Source of the DNA: an uncultured Bacteroidales bacterium
GTDB taxonomy: Bacteria > Bacteroidota > Bacteroidia > Bacteroidales > Paludibacteraceae
Assembly (NCBI GenBank): GCA_934728255.1
Contig: CAKVEC010000005.1
Coordinates: 1-64,000, forward strand
DNA length: 64,000 bases
Reading direction: 5' to 3'
Shown here: positions 18,201-27,422 of the stretch, one piece after another
Numbering within the stretch: position 1 is the stretch's first letter
Layout of the letters: every line of letters starts with the position of its first letter
Notes under the pieces: generated by a model
What the model was told of the DNA's origin: nothing
Databases searched by the model: none
The model's input: only the letters and a program-made list of their open reading frames with translations
Position numbers and translations under genes: made by a program

Positions 18201-19598
18201 TTAGAATTCTGCGGTTTTCGGTGTACGCGGGAAGGGGATGACATCGCGGATATTCTGCATACCCGTAACGAAGAGCATCAGTCGCTCGAAGCCCAGTCCG
18301 AAACCGGCATGCGGTGCGGCACCGAAACGGCGTGTATCGAGATACCACCACATATCCTTCATCGGGATTTGGCGGCGCTCGATCTCTGCGTTCAGTTTAT
18401 CGAGGCTCTCTTCACGTACTGAACCGCCGATGATCTCGCCTATCTGCGGGAACAGCACATCGGTACCTTGTACGGTCTTGCCGTCCTCGTTGATCTTCAT
18501 GTAGAATGCTTTGATGTCTTTCGGATAGTCTGTCATAATGACGGGTTTGCCGAAATGCTCCTCTACCAGAAAACGCTCGTGCTCGGAGCAGAGATCGTCG
18601 CCCCAGTTGCAAGGGAACTCGAATTTCTTGCCGTTCTTCATTGCCTCTTGCAGGATATTCACGCCCTCGGTGTAGGTCAGGCGCACAAATTCTGTATTGA
18701 TAACCGATTCGAGACGGGCAATCAGCCCTTTGTCCATATACTGGTTGAGGAACTCAAGGTCGTCTTTGCAGTTCTCCAATGCCCAACGGACGCAGTATTT
18801 GATGAAGTCCTCTTCGAGGTCCATTAGTTCGTCTTTCTGTATGAAAGCCACCTCGGGTTCAATCATCCAGAACTCAGCCAAGTGGCGCGGGGTGTTGCTG
18901 TTCTCGGCGCGGAAGGTAGGACCGAAAGTATAGATCTTACCGAGCGCCATGGCCGCCAACTCGCCCTCCAACTGACCGCTCACTGTCAGCGAGGTCTGTT
19001 TGCCGAAGAAATCGTCGGAGTAATCAATCTTGCCATTCTTATCAAATTTCAGGTTGTAGAGATTCTTGGTGGTAACCTGGAACATCTGTCCTGCACCCTC
19101 GCAGTCGGAAGCCGTGATGAGCGGGGTATGGAAATAGAAATAGCCGTGCTCGTGGAAGTAGGTATGAATCGCCATGGCCATATTGTGGCGGATACGGAAT
19201 ACCGCCCCAAAGGTGTTGGTACGCGGGCGTAGGTGCGCAATGGTACGGAGATACTCCATACTGAGTCCTTTTTTCTGCAGCGGGTATTTTTCGGGATCTG
19301 CGGTGCCGTAAATTTCGAGGTCGGTGAGTTGAATCTCTACCGACTGCCCTGCACCCTGGCTCTCTACAAGCGTACCCGTAGCCGAGATACAAGCACCCGT
19401 TGTAACGGGTTTGAGTTGCTCCTCGGAGAACTTGCTCAGGTCTGCCACAATCTGAATGTTCTTGATAGTGGAACCGTCGTTGAGGGCGATAAACGATACA
19501 TTCTTGTTGCCACGACGGCTTCTAACCCAACCGCGGACGTTGATTTCTGCGCCGAAGTCGGTGCGCTTGAGCGCATCAATAATTACTGTTCTTTGCAT
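18201..19598 (-). CDS. asnS: Asparaginyl-tRNA synthetase
   Basis: This 465-residue class IIb synthetase charges tRNA-Asn. The N-terminal OB anticodon-binding domain ([18 protein letters not shown], residues 18-110) is followed by the class II catalytic core: motif 2 in [20 protein letters not shown] and motif 3 in [15 protein letters not shown] near the C-terminus. Length and composition are standard. It is part of a long minus-strand gene string with dnaB 94 bp upstream. Confidence 0.97.
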   Translation of the reverse strand: MQRTVIIDALKRTDFGAEINVRGWVRSRRGNKNVSFIALNDGSTIKNIQIVADLSKFSEEQLKPVTTGACISATGTLVESQGAGQSVEIQLTDLEIYGTADPEKYPLQKKGLSMEYLRTIAHLRPRTNTFGAVFRIRHNMAMAIHTYFHEHGYFYFHTPLITASDCEGAGQMFQVTTKNLYNLKFDKNGKIDYSDDFFGKQTSLTVSGQLEGELAAMALGKIYTFGPTFRAENSNTPRHLAEFWMIEPEVAFIQKDELMDLEEDFIKYCVRWALENCKDDLEFLNQYMDKGLIARLESVINTEFVRLTYTEGVNILQEAMKNGKKFEFPCNWGDDLCSEHERFLVEEHFGKPVIMTDYPKDIKAFYMKINEDGKTVQGTDVLFPQIGEIIGGSVREESLDKLNAEIERRQIPMKDMWWYLDTRRFGAAPHAGFGLGFERLMLFVTGMQNIRDVIPFPRTPKTAEF

Positions 19599-19692
19599 TA
19601 TATTGTTGTTTTCTATTTACTATGTTCGGGTGAGGCTGTCCGCATAGAAAAAGCAGAGAAACCTCGGGAAATTCATAATTCCTAATTCGTAA

Positions 19693-21243
19693 TTAGAATG
19701 CCGGAGCCTCAGGATCTCCCATTGAGTTCTGATAGGCGGACGCTCCGTCCGGACTCATACTGTTCATTCTCGATGGGAAACTCTGGTAACCGCCATCGCC
19801 GGATGTCTGTGCCTGTGGTTCATCATCGGGGGCGGCTTCGTCCTCGTTTTGGAACTTAGCAAACTTCGATCGGAAACGCAGGAACACTTCGTCGGTAGCA
19901 CCGCTACGGTGCTTGGCGATGATGATTTCCGCCAGTCCTCGCAGGTCTTTGCCCGTCTTCTCATCGTTGAAGAATTTGTAGTATTCGGGGCGGTGGATAA
20001 AGCATACCATATCGGCATCCTGCTCTATGGCACCCGACTCACGCAAGTCGCTTAACTGCGGTTTTTTCCCATCGTTACCCTGACGCGCTTCTACACCACG
20101 GTTCAACTGACTGAGGGCGATAATCGGTATATCCAACTCTTTGGCAAGTCCTTTCAAGTTGCGGGAGATGATACTGATTTCCTGCTCGCGGCTGCCGAAA
20201 CTCATACCCTGTGCATTCATCAGTTGCAGGTAGTCGATGATAATCAGTTGTACATCATGTTCGCGCACGAGTTTGCGTGCTTTGGAACGCAACTCGAACA
20301 CCGAGAGCGAGGGCGTATCGTCGATATACAGCGGTGCGCCGTATAGTTCGTTGATCTTGGTGTTGAGACGGGCTTTGTCGTCTCTGGTCAGACGACCGGT
20401 CTTAATTTTGTCGCCCTCTATCTCGCATACGTTCATTATCAGACGGTTCACCAACTGCACGTTGGACATCTCAAGCGAGAACATCGCCACGGGAATCTGA
20501 TAATTGACCGCTATGTTTTTTGCCATCGAAAGCACAAAGGCGGTCTTACCCATTGCAGGGCGGGCTGCGAGAATCACAAGGTCGGATTTCTGCCAACCCG
20601 CTGTAATCTTATCCAAAGCACCAAAACCGGACGGAATACCCGATATATTACTGTCGTTTTTAGAGGCTTCATTCATACGGCGCAGTGCTTCTGCTACCAC
20701 GGGGTCAATCTGGGTAACATCGCGCTTCTGCGCACGCTGCCCAATCTCGAACACACCAGCCTCGGCACGCTGCATCAGTTCTTCGATGTCCTGTGTCTCG
20801 TCGTACCCTGCCTCTTCTATCTCGGCGGCAAGGTGTATGAGGTCGCGGGCGGTGGCTTTCTGGGCAATGATCTGCGCATGGTAGCGCAGGTGGGCGGTAG
20901 AAGCCACACGACGGGTGAGTTCGGTCAGATTGATCAATCCGCCTGCCTCCTCCAGCGTACCCATACTTTTCAGTTTCTCGGCTACCGACAGGGAATCAAT
21001 CGGCTGGTCTTTGGAAGCCAAAGCACGTATCGCCTCAAAGATGATGCGGTTCTGGTCTTTGTAGAACGATTCGGGCGTGAGCAAGTCGGCTACGGTACCG
21101 TATGCCTCTTTCTCTATCATCAGTGCGCCCAGCACAGAGTCCTCCAATTCGGGGGCTTGTGGGGGCAGTTTGCCCATTTCGTTGGCACCTACTTTCTGGG
21201 TGGAGTTGCTTCGGCGACGTGTATTTTTAGTGGTTTCTGCCAT
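19693..21243 (-). CDS. dnaB: Replicative DNA helicase
   Basis: The 516-residue hexameric 5'-3' helicase has an N-terminal all-helical domain (about residues 28-130, LEDSVLGALMIEKEAYG) and a RecA-type motor with Walker A ARPAMGKTA (about 228-236). Downstream are the DnaB motifs IIIDYLQLM and SRNLKGLAKELDIP. The final 45 residues are a disordered tail rich in Gln, Ser and Gly. Its first codons overlap the end of meaB by 17 bp, showing co-transcription. Confidence 0.97.
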   Translation of the reverse strand: MAETTKNTRRRSNSTQKVGANEMGKLPPQAPELEDSVLGALMIEKEAYGTVADLLTPESFYKDQNRIIFEAIRALASKDQPIDSLSVAEKLKSMGTLEEAGGLINLTELTRRVASTAHLRYHAQIIAQKATARDLIHLAAEIEEAGYDETQDIEELMQRAEAGVFEIGQRAQKRDVTQIDPVVAEALRRMNEASKNDSNISGIPSGFGALDKITAGWQKSDLVILAARPAMGKTAFVLSMAKNIAVNYQIPVAMFSLEMSNVQLVNRLIMNVCEIEGDKIKTGRLTRDDKARLNTKINELYGAPLYIDDTPSLSVFELRSKARKLVREHDVQLIIIDYLQLMNAQGMSFGSREQEISIISRNLKGLAKELDIPIIALSQLNRGVEARQGNDGKKPQLSDLRESGAIEQDADMVCFIHRPEYYKFFNDEKTGKDLRGLAEIIIAKHRSGATDEVFLRFRSKFAKFQNEDEAAPDDEPQAQTSGDGGYQSFPSRMNSMSPDGASAYQNSMGDPEAPAF

Positions 21244-22315
21244 ATTCTGTCAGTAGGTTGTGCGCAGCGATAAAACTGCTTATCTCGTTGTTCAGTACTT
21301 GTTTTTCGGCTTGCTCGATAAACCGCTCCATACGTTCGTTCTTGTAGAATCCGTCCAACAGGGCTTGGTTGATGGTCTCGTACATCCAGTATTTCGCCTG
21401 CTCGGTGCGGTGGCGATCAAAATAGCCGTTTTTGCGGACAAAAGCGATATATTCTTCGATATTCTTCCACACTTCCGCTACGCCCGTATGCTCCACCGAG
21501 GAGCAGCATATCGCATCGGGCTTCCACCCTGATTCCGATGGCGGAAAGAGAGCCAACGCATTGCGGAAACTCACCCGTGCTGCCTGCGCACGCTCTATAT
21601 TGTTGCCGTCGCATTTGTTGATAGCGATACCGTCCGCCATCTCCATGATACCGCGCTTGATACCTTGCAGTTCGTCGCCCGTACCGGTTACCTGCAGGAG
21701 CAGGAAGTAGTCCACCATCGAATGGGCGGCGGTCTCCGATTGCCCGACACCTACCGTCTCCACGAGAATAGTGTCAAATCCTGCGGCTTCGCACAGCACG
21801 ATGGTCTCACGTGTTTTGCGTGCTACGCCGCCCAGCGAACCCGCCGACGGACTGGGGCGGATAAACGCATTCGCAGCAGCCGACAGTTCGTTCATACGTG
21901 TTTTGTCGCCCAAAATACTGCCCTTGCTGCGCTCGCTCGAGGGGTCGATAGCCAATACGGCAAGATGTTTTCCTTGCTCGCAAAGTTCGGTGCCGAGTGC
22001 CTCGATAAACGTTGATTTGCCTGCCCCCGGCACACCCGTGATGCCTACACGGATAGAGTTTCCCGAATAGGGCAAACACATCTCGATCACTTTCTGGGCG
22101 ATGGCTTGGTCGGACAATAGACTGCTCTCGACCAGCGTTACCGCCTGACCGAGAATAGACGCATCGCCGCGGCGAATGCCCTCGAAATACTCTTCGGCAC
22201 TCAATGTACGTTTCTTGCGGCGAAAGGTGGCATACGGATTAACGCTGGGGAGGTTCTCCACCCCGGCGTTAACCGTCAGACCTTTGTATTGTTGCTCGTT
22301 TTCAGGATGATGCAT
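21227..22315 (-). CDS. meaB: Methylmalonyl-CoA mutase-associated GTPase MeaB
   Basis: The 362-residue G3E GTPase protects and reloads the B12 cofactor of methylmalonyl-CoA mutase. Walker A is GVPGAGKSTF (from about residue 94), the switch region includes VETVGVGQSE, and the base-recognition motif is NKCD. Flanking helical regions are typical of MeaB/ArgK. The mutase subunits are not in this window. It overlaps dnaB at its 3' end by 17 bp, an unrelated but common operon partner. Confidence 0.95.
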   Translation of the reverse strand: MHHPENEQQYKGLTVNAGVENLPSVNPYATFRRKKRTLSAEEYFEGIRRGDASILGQAVTLVESSLLSDQAIAQKVIEMCLPYSGNSIRVGITGVPGAGKSTFIEALGTELCEQGKHLAVLAIDPSSERSKGSILGDKTRMNELSAAANAFIRPSPSAGSLGGVARKTRETIVLCEAAGFDTILVETVGVGQSETAAHSMVDYFLLLQVTGTGDELQGIKRGIMEMADGIAINKCDGNNIERAQAARVSFRNALALFPPSESGWKPDAICCSSVEHTGVAEVWKNIEEYIAFVRKNGYFDRHRTEQAKYWMYETINQALLDGFYKNERMERFIEQAEKQVLNNEISSFIAAHNLLTEYGRNH

Positions 22316-22421
22316 AAGTCAATTAACAATTAAAAATGAACAATTAATATGCAGGGTAGGGTACATCGTAGGTCGTTCCCACAAAGCATATAATTCCTAA
22401 TTCATCATTCTTAATTCATCA

Positions 22422-23516
22422 TTATTTCACCGTCCACGTCAGGTTTACGGTGTGGCGGGGATGGTTCGGGTCGTTGGTGATAACCAGAATCTGGCGTGCA
22501 TACTTACCCGGCTCCATCGGTTTGCCGTTGTCCAAGGTGTTGATATCCACTTTGATAGTAACGGCTTTCGGGCTGGCTTTTACCGATTTCGGTGCTGCGC
22601 AAACCACGTTCTTATCGCTGCTATATACGCGGTGGATAGCCAGGGCGTTGGTACCGCTGTTCTTTAGGCTGATGGTGCCTTTCAGATGCTTGCCTGCAGC
22701 CACGGTACCGAGGTCAAACTGGGTATCCATTTCCATAATAGGGGCATTCTGACGCTGTGCGGGAGTGAGGGTAGAGAAGTCCTCCACTACATCGGCACGG
22801 AGCGTAATCATATACTCGTCGGTGAGTTGTTGCTTGCCGTTCACTACCACGTAGGCGTAGAGAGTGGCAGGACCGTAGTTTTTGCAGACTTTCGAATCGA
22901 AGATGAACACCAATTTGCCGGTCTCGGTAGCCTTGACAGTGGGAAGCGTAACCTGCGAAAGGAGATAGTTGTCCTGATCGCGGGTAGCCAATTCCACAGT
23001 GATGTCCTGTTGGGTAAGGTTGGCGTACTCAATCTCGCGGGTAACGCTTTCGCCTTTTTTGATAGTACCGAAATCGATGGTTTTCGACTTGAGACTCAGT
23101 TCGCCCATCTTTACGGCATATTGGTTAATCGGTTTGGCAGGCTTGGGAATAACCTCTCCTTTTATATATAGGCGTTGGGTTGCCACGGTGGCGTTGGAGG
23201 TAACGGTGATGGTCTTTTGGAAACGACCGGGACGACCATTAGGGTTGTAGGTAACGGTGATTTCGCCGTTCTGCCCGGGCTCTATCGGTTCGCGTGTCCA
23301 TTTTGGGGTGGTGCAACCGCAACTGGCACGTACATTGCTCAATACAAGAGGTTCCATACCCTCGTTTTTGAATTTGAACACCGTAGTAACACGACCGTCT
23401 GCCTCGTTAATCTTGCCAAAGTCGTGCTCTGTCTTCTCAAATGTGATGACCGGCTGTTGTGCCATCATGGCTACTGCCACCAGAGCCATAGAGAGAGTTG
23501 CAAAAATCTTTTTCAT
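22422..23516 (-). CDS. DUF1573-domain exported protein
   Basis: The 364-residue protein has a signal peptide (MKKIFATLSMALVAVAMMAQ). Three ASH-like/DUF1573 beta-sandwich modules follow: FEKTEHDFGKINEADGRVT (about residues 25-120, with the hallmark SCGCTTP), IDFGTIKKGESVTREIEY (about 145-240) and FDLGTVAAGKHLKGTISL (about 265-360). Such proteins are abundant in Bacteroidota envelopes and their function is undefined. It may be the first gene of the meaB-dnaB string, but I see no promoter match upstream. Confidence 0.85.
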   Translation of the reverse strand: MKKIFATLSMALVAVAMMAQQPVITFEKTEHDFGKINEADGRVTTVFKFKNEGMEPLVLSNVRASCGCTTPKWTREPIEPGQNGEITVTYNPNGRPGRFQKTITVTSNATVATQRLYIKGEVIPKPAKPINQYAVKMGELSLKSKTIDFGTIKKGESVTREIEYANLTQQDITVELATRDQDNYLLSQVTLPTVKATETGKLVFIFDSKVCKNYGPATLYAYVVVNGKQQLTDEYMITLRADVVEDFSTLTPAQRQNAPIMEMDTQFDLGTVAAGKHLKGTISLKNSGTNALAIHRVYSSDKNVVCAAPKSVKASPKAVTIKVDINTLDNGKPMEPGKYARQILVITNDPNHPRHTVNLTWTVK

Positions 23517-23588
23517 ATCACTATGTCGTTAGTTTTGTTAAATTTGCTTTATTTTTTTGAGGGCGTATTCCCTTTCTATCATAAGCGC

Positions 23589-23603
23589 ATCCTATAACCA
23601 TCC
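23589..23603. repeat. Probable decayed copy of the TTATAGGAT 11-bp array
   Basis: On the minus strand this reads ggatggttataggat, 15 bases identical to part of the array at 60340-60372. It covers only about one and a half units, in the gap between the DUF1573 and RelA/SpoT genes. Confidence 0.45.
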
Positions 23604-23650
23604 ACCTACGTTTACAATATAGATAATAGGGTGCTTGTTTTTATCAATAA

Positions 23651-25882
23651 TTAACTATTCCCCGTCTCGATTCGTTTCACCACTTTGATTTCCTCTATTT
23701 TTTTGAGGGATTGGAACAGGTCTTGCAGTTCCTTGCGGTCATAGACATAGAGTTCCAGTTCGCCTTTGAATATACCGTCATCGGCTGCCACTTGCATAGA
23801 GCGTATATTGATGTGGAACTCCTCGGTGATGATGGTCAGCACGTGGATAAACACGCCGAATTTGTCAATACCTTGTATCTCGATCGTCTCGACGAACGAC
23901 TGCACACGATGGGTGTTCCATGTGGCGGCATAGATGCGTTTGCCTTGCGACGACTTGAGCAGCATAGCCTCGTCGCAGTCAATCTTGTGGATATACATCT
24001 TGCCGTCGTCGCCCAGATAGCCGAGTACCTCGTCGCCCGGAATGGGGTGGCAGCAGTCGGCTAAGATATAATCGTGTCCTAAGTTTTCATCCGTCAGGAC
24101 TATCGTTTGGTGCGATTTGGGTGCCGCCTGTGCCGGTGCTTGCGGTTGCGGTTTCTCTTTGTCTGCCGACGAGAAGGGATTGAGACGCGCCCAGAAACCT
24201 TTCTTCGGAAAGATAATCTGCTGCATGTCGTCTAAGCGTATCACTCCCTGACCTATCTGCAGGTAGAGTTGGCTCGGACGGGTGAGTTGGTAATGGTTGA
24301 GCATACGCTGCAATGCCATATCCTCGCTGCCTTTCGCCTCCAGCATACCCCACGCATCGTGGAAGAGTTTGTCGCCGCGCTTGATATACTGCCGCTCCTC
24401 GCGGCGGAAATACTCGCGCAGACACGATTGTGCCTTGGCGGTCGTTACAAAATTCAGCCAGTTCTCCTGCGGGTGCTGGCTGCCCGAGGTGAGTATCTCC
24501 ACCTGGTCGCCGCCTTTCAGTACGTAACTGAGCGGCACCAGCGTATGGTTCACTTTCGCACCGATACAATGTTCGCCCAACTCGGAGTGGAGTAGGAAGG
24601 CAAAATCGAGTGCAGTTGCCCCTTGTGGCATCGTCTTGATCTCGCCTTTCGGCGTGAAGACGAACACCTCCTGCGCAAACAGGTTCAGTTTGAAGGTGTC
24701 GAGAAACTCCATAGCGTCCTTTTCGGGGTGCTCCAGAATCTCCTTTATCTCGCAGAGCCATTTGTCTAACTCCGACTCGTCCGACTCGCCCGTTTTGTAT
24801 TTCCAGTGCGCTGCCAGACCGCGTTCTGCCAGTTCGTGCATACGGTCGGTACGTATCTGTACCTCGATCCACTCGCCGTCCTGCCCCATTACCGTTACGT
24901 GCAACGCTTCGTAGCCGTTGGCTTTCGGCGTGCTGATCCAGTCGCGGATACGCTCGGGGTGCGGGCGGTAAATCTCCGTGATAGCGGAGTAGATCATCCA
25001 GCATTGGTCTTTCTCCGACATCGACTCGTTGGGCGTAAACACGATACGCACTGCCAGCAGGTCATACACGTCCTCAAACGGTATCTGCTGGGTGGTCATC
25101 TTCTTCCATATCGAATAGACCGACTTGATACGCGCCGTAATGCTGAACCGGTAGCCCATCGCCTCCAGTTTGGTGCGGATAGGGGCGGAGAATGTCTCGA
25201 AAGTAGCCATTTGGGCGTTCTTGTTCGCCGCCAGTTTGGCTTCTATCTCGGCGTAGGTATCAGGGTGCTCGTATTTGAAACTCAGGTCTTCCAGTTCCGT
25301 TTTGATGGGGAACAGACCCAAGCGGTGCGCCAGCGGGGCATAGATATACTGTGTCTCGCCGGCAATCTTGTACTGCTTGTCTTTCGGTTGTGCACCGAGG
25401 GTGCGCATATTGTGCAACCGGTCGGCAATCTTGATCAGTACGACGCGGATGTCGTCGGAGATGGTCAGCAGCAGTTTGCGGAAGTTCTCCGCCTGCTCGC
25501 TGGCGTGCTCGCCGAATACACCGCCCGAAATCTTCGTCAGTCCGTCCACTATCTGGGCAATCTTGTCGCCGAAGAGGTTGCGTATGTCATCGGTCGTATA
25601 GTCGGTATCCTCCACCACGTCGTGGAGCAGCGCACTGCATATACTGGTGCTGCCCAGACCTATTTCCCGCACACAGATACGCGCCACTGCCAGCGGGTGC
25701 ATGATATACGGCTCGCCACTCAGGCGGCGGACACCCTTGTGTGCCTGCTTGGCAAAATGAAAAGCATGCGTGATCAGTTCCACCTTCTGGCGGTGCATCG
25801 TATGGGCATAATCGTCTAAGAGCGCCTCAAACTCGCGCTGAATCATCTGCTCTTCTTCCTGTGTAAACTCGCTTTCTGTCAT
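23651..25882 (-). CDS. rsh: Bifunctional (p)ppGpp synthetase/hydrolase, RelA/SpoT family
   Basis: 743 residues from the ATG at 25882 (MTESEFTQEEE). A longer frame to 25999 would read through the promoter. The hydrolase HD domain is intact (LLHDVVEDTDYT, HDxxED). The synthetase domain has the expected SIWKKM, DVYDLLAVRIVF and TPKANGYEALH, and EVQIRTDRMHE follows. TGS (about residues 400-465, VFTPKGEIKTMPQGATALDF) and a C-terminal ACT domain (about 670-740) complete the long-RSH layout. Both activities should be retained. It drives the stringent response, and is transcribed from a clear promoter next to a large hairpin. Confidence 0.95.
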   Translation of the reverse strand: MTESEFTQEEEQMIQREFEALLDDYAHTMHRQKVELITHAFHFAKQAHKGVRRLSGEPYIMHPLAVARICVREIGLGSTSICSALLHDVVEDTDYTTDDIRNLFGDKIAQIVDGLTKISGGVFGEHASEQAENFRKLLLTISDDIRVVLIKIADRLHNMRTLGAQPKDKQYKIAGETQYIYAPLAHRLGLFPIKTELEDLSFKYEHPDTYAEIEAKLAANKNAQMATFETFSAPIRTKLEAMGYRFSITARIKSVYSIWKKMTTQQIPFEDVYDLLAVRIVFTPNESMSEKDQCWMIYSAITEIYRPHPERIRDWISTPKANGYEALHVTVMGQDGEWIEVQIRTDRMHELAERGLAAHWKYKTGESDESELDKWLCEIKEILEHPEKDAMEFLDTFKLNLFAQEVFVFTPKGEIKTMPQGATALDFAFLLHSELGEHCIGAKVNHTLVPLSYVLKGGDQVEILTSGSQHPQENWLNFVTTAKAQSCLREYFRREERQYIKRGDKLFHDAWGMLEAKGSEDMALQRMLNHYQLTRPSQLYLQIGQGVIRLDDMQQIIFPKKGFWARLNPFSSADKEKPQPQAPAQAAPKSHQTIVLTDENLGHDYILADCCHPIPGDEVLGYLGDDGKMYIHKIDCDEAMLLKSSQGKRIYAATWNTHRVQSFVETIEIQGIDKFGVFIHVLTIITEEFHINIRSMQVAADDGIFKGELELYVYDRKELQDLFQSLKKIEEIKVVKRIETGNS

Positions 25883-25900
25883 TGTACTGAAAAAGGTCTG

Positions 25901-25931
25901 CAAAATTACTAAAACTATTCCATATATGCAA
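25901..25931 (-). promoter_or_regulatory. Promoter for the RelA/SpoT gene
   Basis: On the minus strand, TTG (25931-25929), 20 bp, TAATTTTG (25908-25901), then 18 bp to the ATG at 25882. This spacing supports ATG 25882 rather than the upstream ATG. Confidence 0.8.
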
Positions 25932-25985
25932 ACCCGCCCGCGCTTTTTGTCTGATAGTGGAGAAAGAGAGTGTTTGCTCACTCCC

Positions 25986-26090
25986 GCCAACCTTGCCAAC
26001 CAACCGACCTTTTTCTAAATATATACACCCTCGCCCGCGTACACGGGTGTATAGAGTTTTCAAAAAGGTCGGTTGGTTGGCAAGGTTGGC
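25986..26090. repeat. 105-bp inverted repeat with perfect 29-bp arms
   Basis: Bases 25986-26014 (beginning gccaaccttgccaacc) and 26062-26090 are perfect reverse complements. Inside, TATACACCC (26022-26030) pairs with GGGTGTATA (26045-26053) around a 14-nt loop. It sits between two divergent promoters with no open frame of note. It could be a miniature mobile element, a cruciform or an mRNA-leader hairpin; the sequence alone does not decide. Confidence 0.85.
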
Positions 26091-26137
26091 ATTGTTTCGC
26101 GTATACGCCTTGCAAAAAGTGCATTTTGTTAAGATTC

Positions 26138-26165
26138 CATTGTGCATTGTGCATTATGCATTGTG
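26138..26165. repeat. Heptamer run, 4 units (cattgtg)
   Basis: The units read cattgtg, cattgtg, cattatg, cattgtg with period 7. The run lies 10 bp before the 11-bp array. Confidence 0.6.
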
Positions 26166-26174
26166 TATTGAAAA

Positions 26175-26207
26175 GTCAGGTGGATGTCAGGTGGATGTCA
26201 GGTGGAT
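26175..26207. repeat. 11-bp tandem array, 3 perfect units (gtcaggtggat)
   Basis: Three identical units are followed by a diverged piece (agcgggtgctt). The array ends 59 bp before the -33 element of the amidase promoter. Confidence 0.85.
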
Positions 26208-26265
26208 AGCGGGTGCTTGCCGCTCTCTCGAAATGTGTCAAATTTTAAGATACCCCGCCAAACAC

Positions 26266-26296
26266 TTGGAAATTCGAAAAAAATGCAGTAACTTTG
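26266..26296 (+). promoter_or_regulatory. Promoter for the amidase-MCE operon
   Basis: TTG 26266-26268, 20 bp, TAACTTTG 26289-26296. Transcription would start near 26303, so ATG 26325 fits better than the GTG at 26307. Confidence 0.8.
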
Positions 26297-26324
26297 CAGC
26301 AAATTTGTGGCAAATTCGACCGGT

Positions 26325-27416
26325 ATGTCTAAAAGAGTACTCCTGTATATTGTTTTTTCTTTGCTTGTGGTGCTGCCGCTGGCGGCAAAAGGTGTACCCG
26401 ATAAGCCTTTTACCGTGGTGATTGATGCCGGGCACGGCGGCAAAGACCCGGGAGCCATTGGCAAGATCGCTTTGGAGAAAAACCTCAATCTGGAGGTGGC
26501 TTTGCTTACAGGCAAAATGATCAAGGAGCAGTTCCCCGATGTCAACGTGGTCTATACGCGCCAAACCGATATATTCCTCCCTCTGCAGAAGCGTGCCGAC
26601 ATCGTGAACAGCCACAATGCCGACCTCTTCATCTGTATCCATACCAATTCGTCCGAATCCAAAGCCGCCGAAGGTGTGGAGACCTTTATTCTCGGTACGG
26701 AGAAGATGGACAAGAACCTCGATGTCGCTATGCGAGAGAACTCGGTTATCAAACTTGAGTCCGACTATCAGACGGCTTACCAGGGCTTCGACCCCAATTC
26801 CATTGACTCCTATATTATGTTCGAACTGATGCAGAATACCTATATGGATCAGTCGCTGCAATTTGCTACATACGTGCAGCGTCAGTTCGTGGAGAATCTG
26901 CACCGTGCGGAGCGGGGAGTGCGTCAGGCGGCATTCTGGGTATTGCTCAAGTCGGCTTGCCCGAGTATCCTGTTGGAGATGGGCTTCATTTCCAATCCTG
27001 CCGAGGAAAAGTACCTTGCCTCCGAGAAAGGACAGCGCGATATGGCGCAGTCGTTGTGCAACGCTTTTGCGCAGTTTACCCACCGTACGCAGGCGAAAGC
27101 AACAGCCATTCCTGCTACGGCGCAACCATCTGCCACGGCGCAGGATTCGGCTAAGGCAACATCGCCCGACTCCGTCGCGGTACAACCTGTTACTGCAGAG
27201 AAGAAGACTACCTATGCCATCCAACTCTTGGCATCCCGTACACCCGTTTCTGACAAGGACGCGCGTCTGCACGGACTGAAGTGCCAATGCCTCCAAGTGG
27301 ATGGTTGGTACAAATACTACTATGGCGAATCGGCTGACCGGGAAGCCGTAGTGCGTACCCAAAAAGAGATACGCAAACACTTCCCCGATTGTTGGATTAT
27401 CAAGTTGGAAAAATAA
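26325..27416 (+). CDS. N-acetylmuramoyl-L-alanine amidase (Amidase_3) with C-terminal SPOR-like domain
   Basis: The 363-residue exported enzyme cuts the MurNAc-L-Ala bond in peptidoglycan. A signal peptide is followed by the zinc amidase domain (about residues 22-245): DAGHGGKDPGA with the first His ligand, a Glu in EKNLNLEVAL, CIHTNSS with the second His, and the catalytic Glu in LLEMGFISN. A Thr/Ala/Pro-rich linker leads to a SPOR-like end (TYAIQLLASRTPVSDKDARL). Start ATG 26325 was chosen from the promoter position. It likely acts in cell separation and shares an operon with the MCE gene 6 bp downstream. Confidence 0.92.
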   Translation: MSKRVLLYIVFSLLVVLPLAAKGVPDKPFTVVIDAGHGGKDPGAIGKIALEKNLNLEVALLTGKMIKEQFPDVNVVYTRQTDIFLPLQKRADIVNSHNADLFICIHTNSSESKAAEGVETFILGTEKMDKNLDVAMRENSVIKLESDYQTAYQGFDPNSIDSYIMFELMQNTYMDQSLQFATYVQRQFVENLHRAERGVRQAAFWVLLKSACPSILLEMGFISNPAEEKYLASEKGQRDMAQSLCNAFAQFTHRTQAKATAIPATAQPSATAQDSAKATSPDSVAVQPVTAEKKTTYAIQLLASRTPVSDKDARLHGLKCQCLQVDGWYKYYYGESADREAVVRTQKEIRKHFPDCWIIKLEK

Positions 27417-27422
27417 CAGAAT

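Larger units (their letters stand above)
25883..26324. other. Divergent intergenic region between RelA/SpoT and the amidase
   Basis: This 442-bp region has no supportable gene. It holds, in order: the RelA/SpoT promoter, a 105-bp hairpin, a GCGTATACGC palindrome (about 26099-26108), a heptamer run (26138-26165), an 11-bp array (26175-26207) and the amidase promoter. Confidence 0.8.

Noticed and set aside
25883..25999. 39-residue N-terminal extension of the RelA/SpoT protein
   Set aside because: It would be encoded upstream of and across the promoter at 25901-25931.
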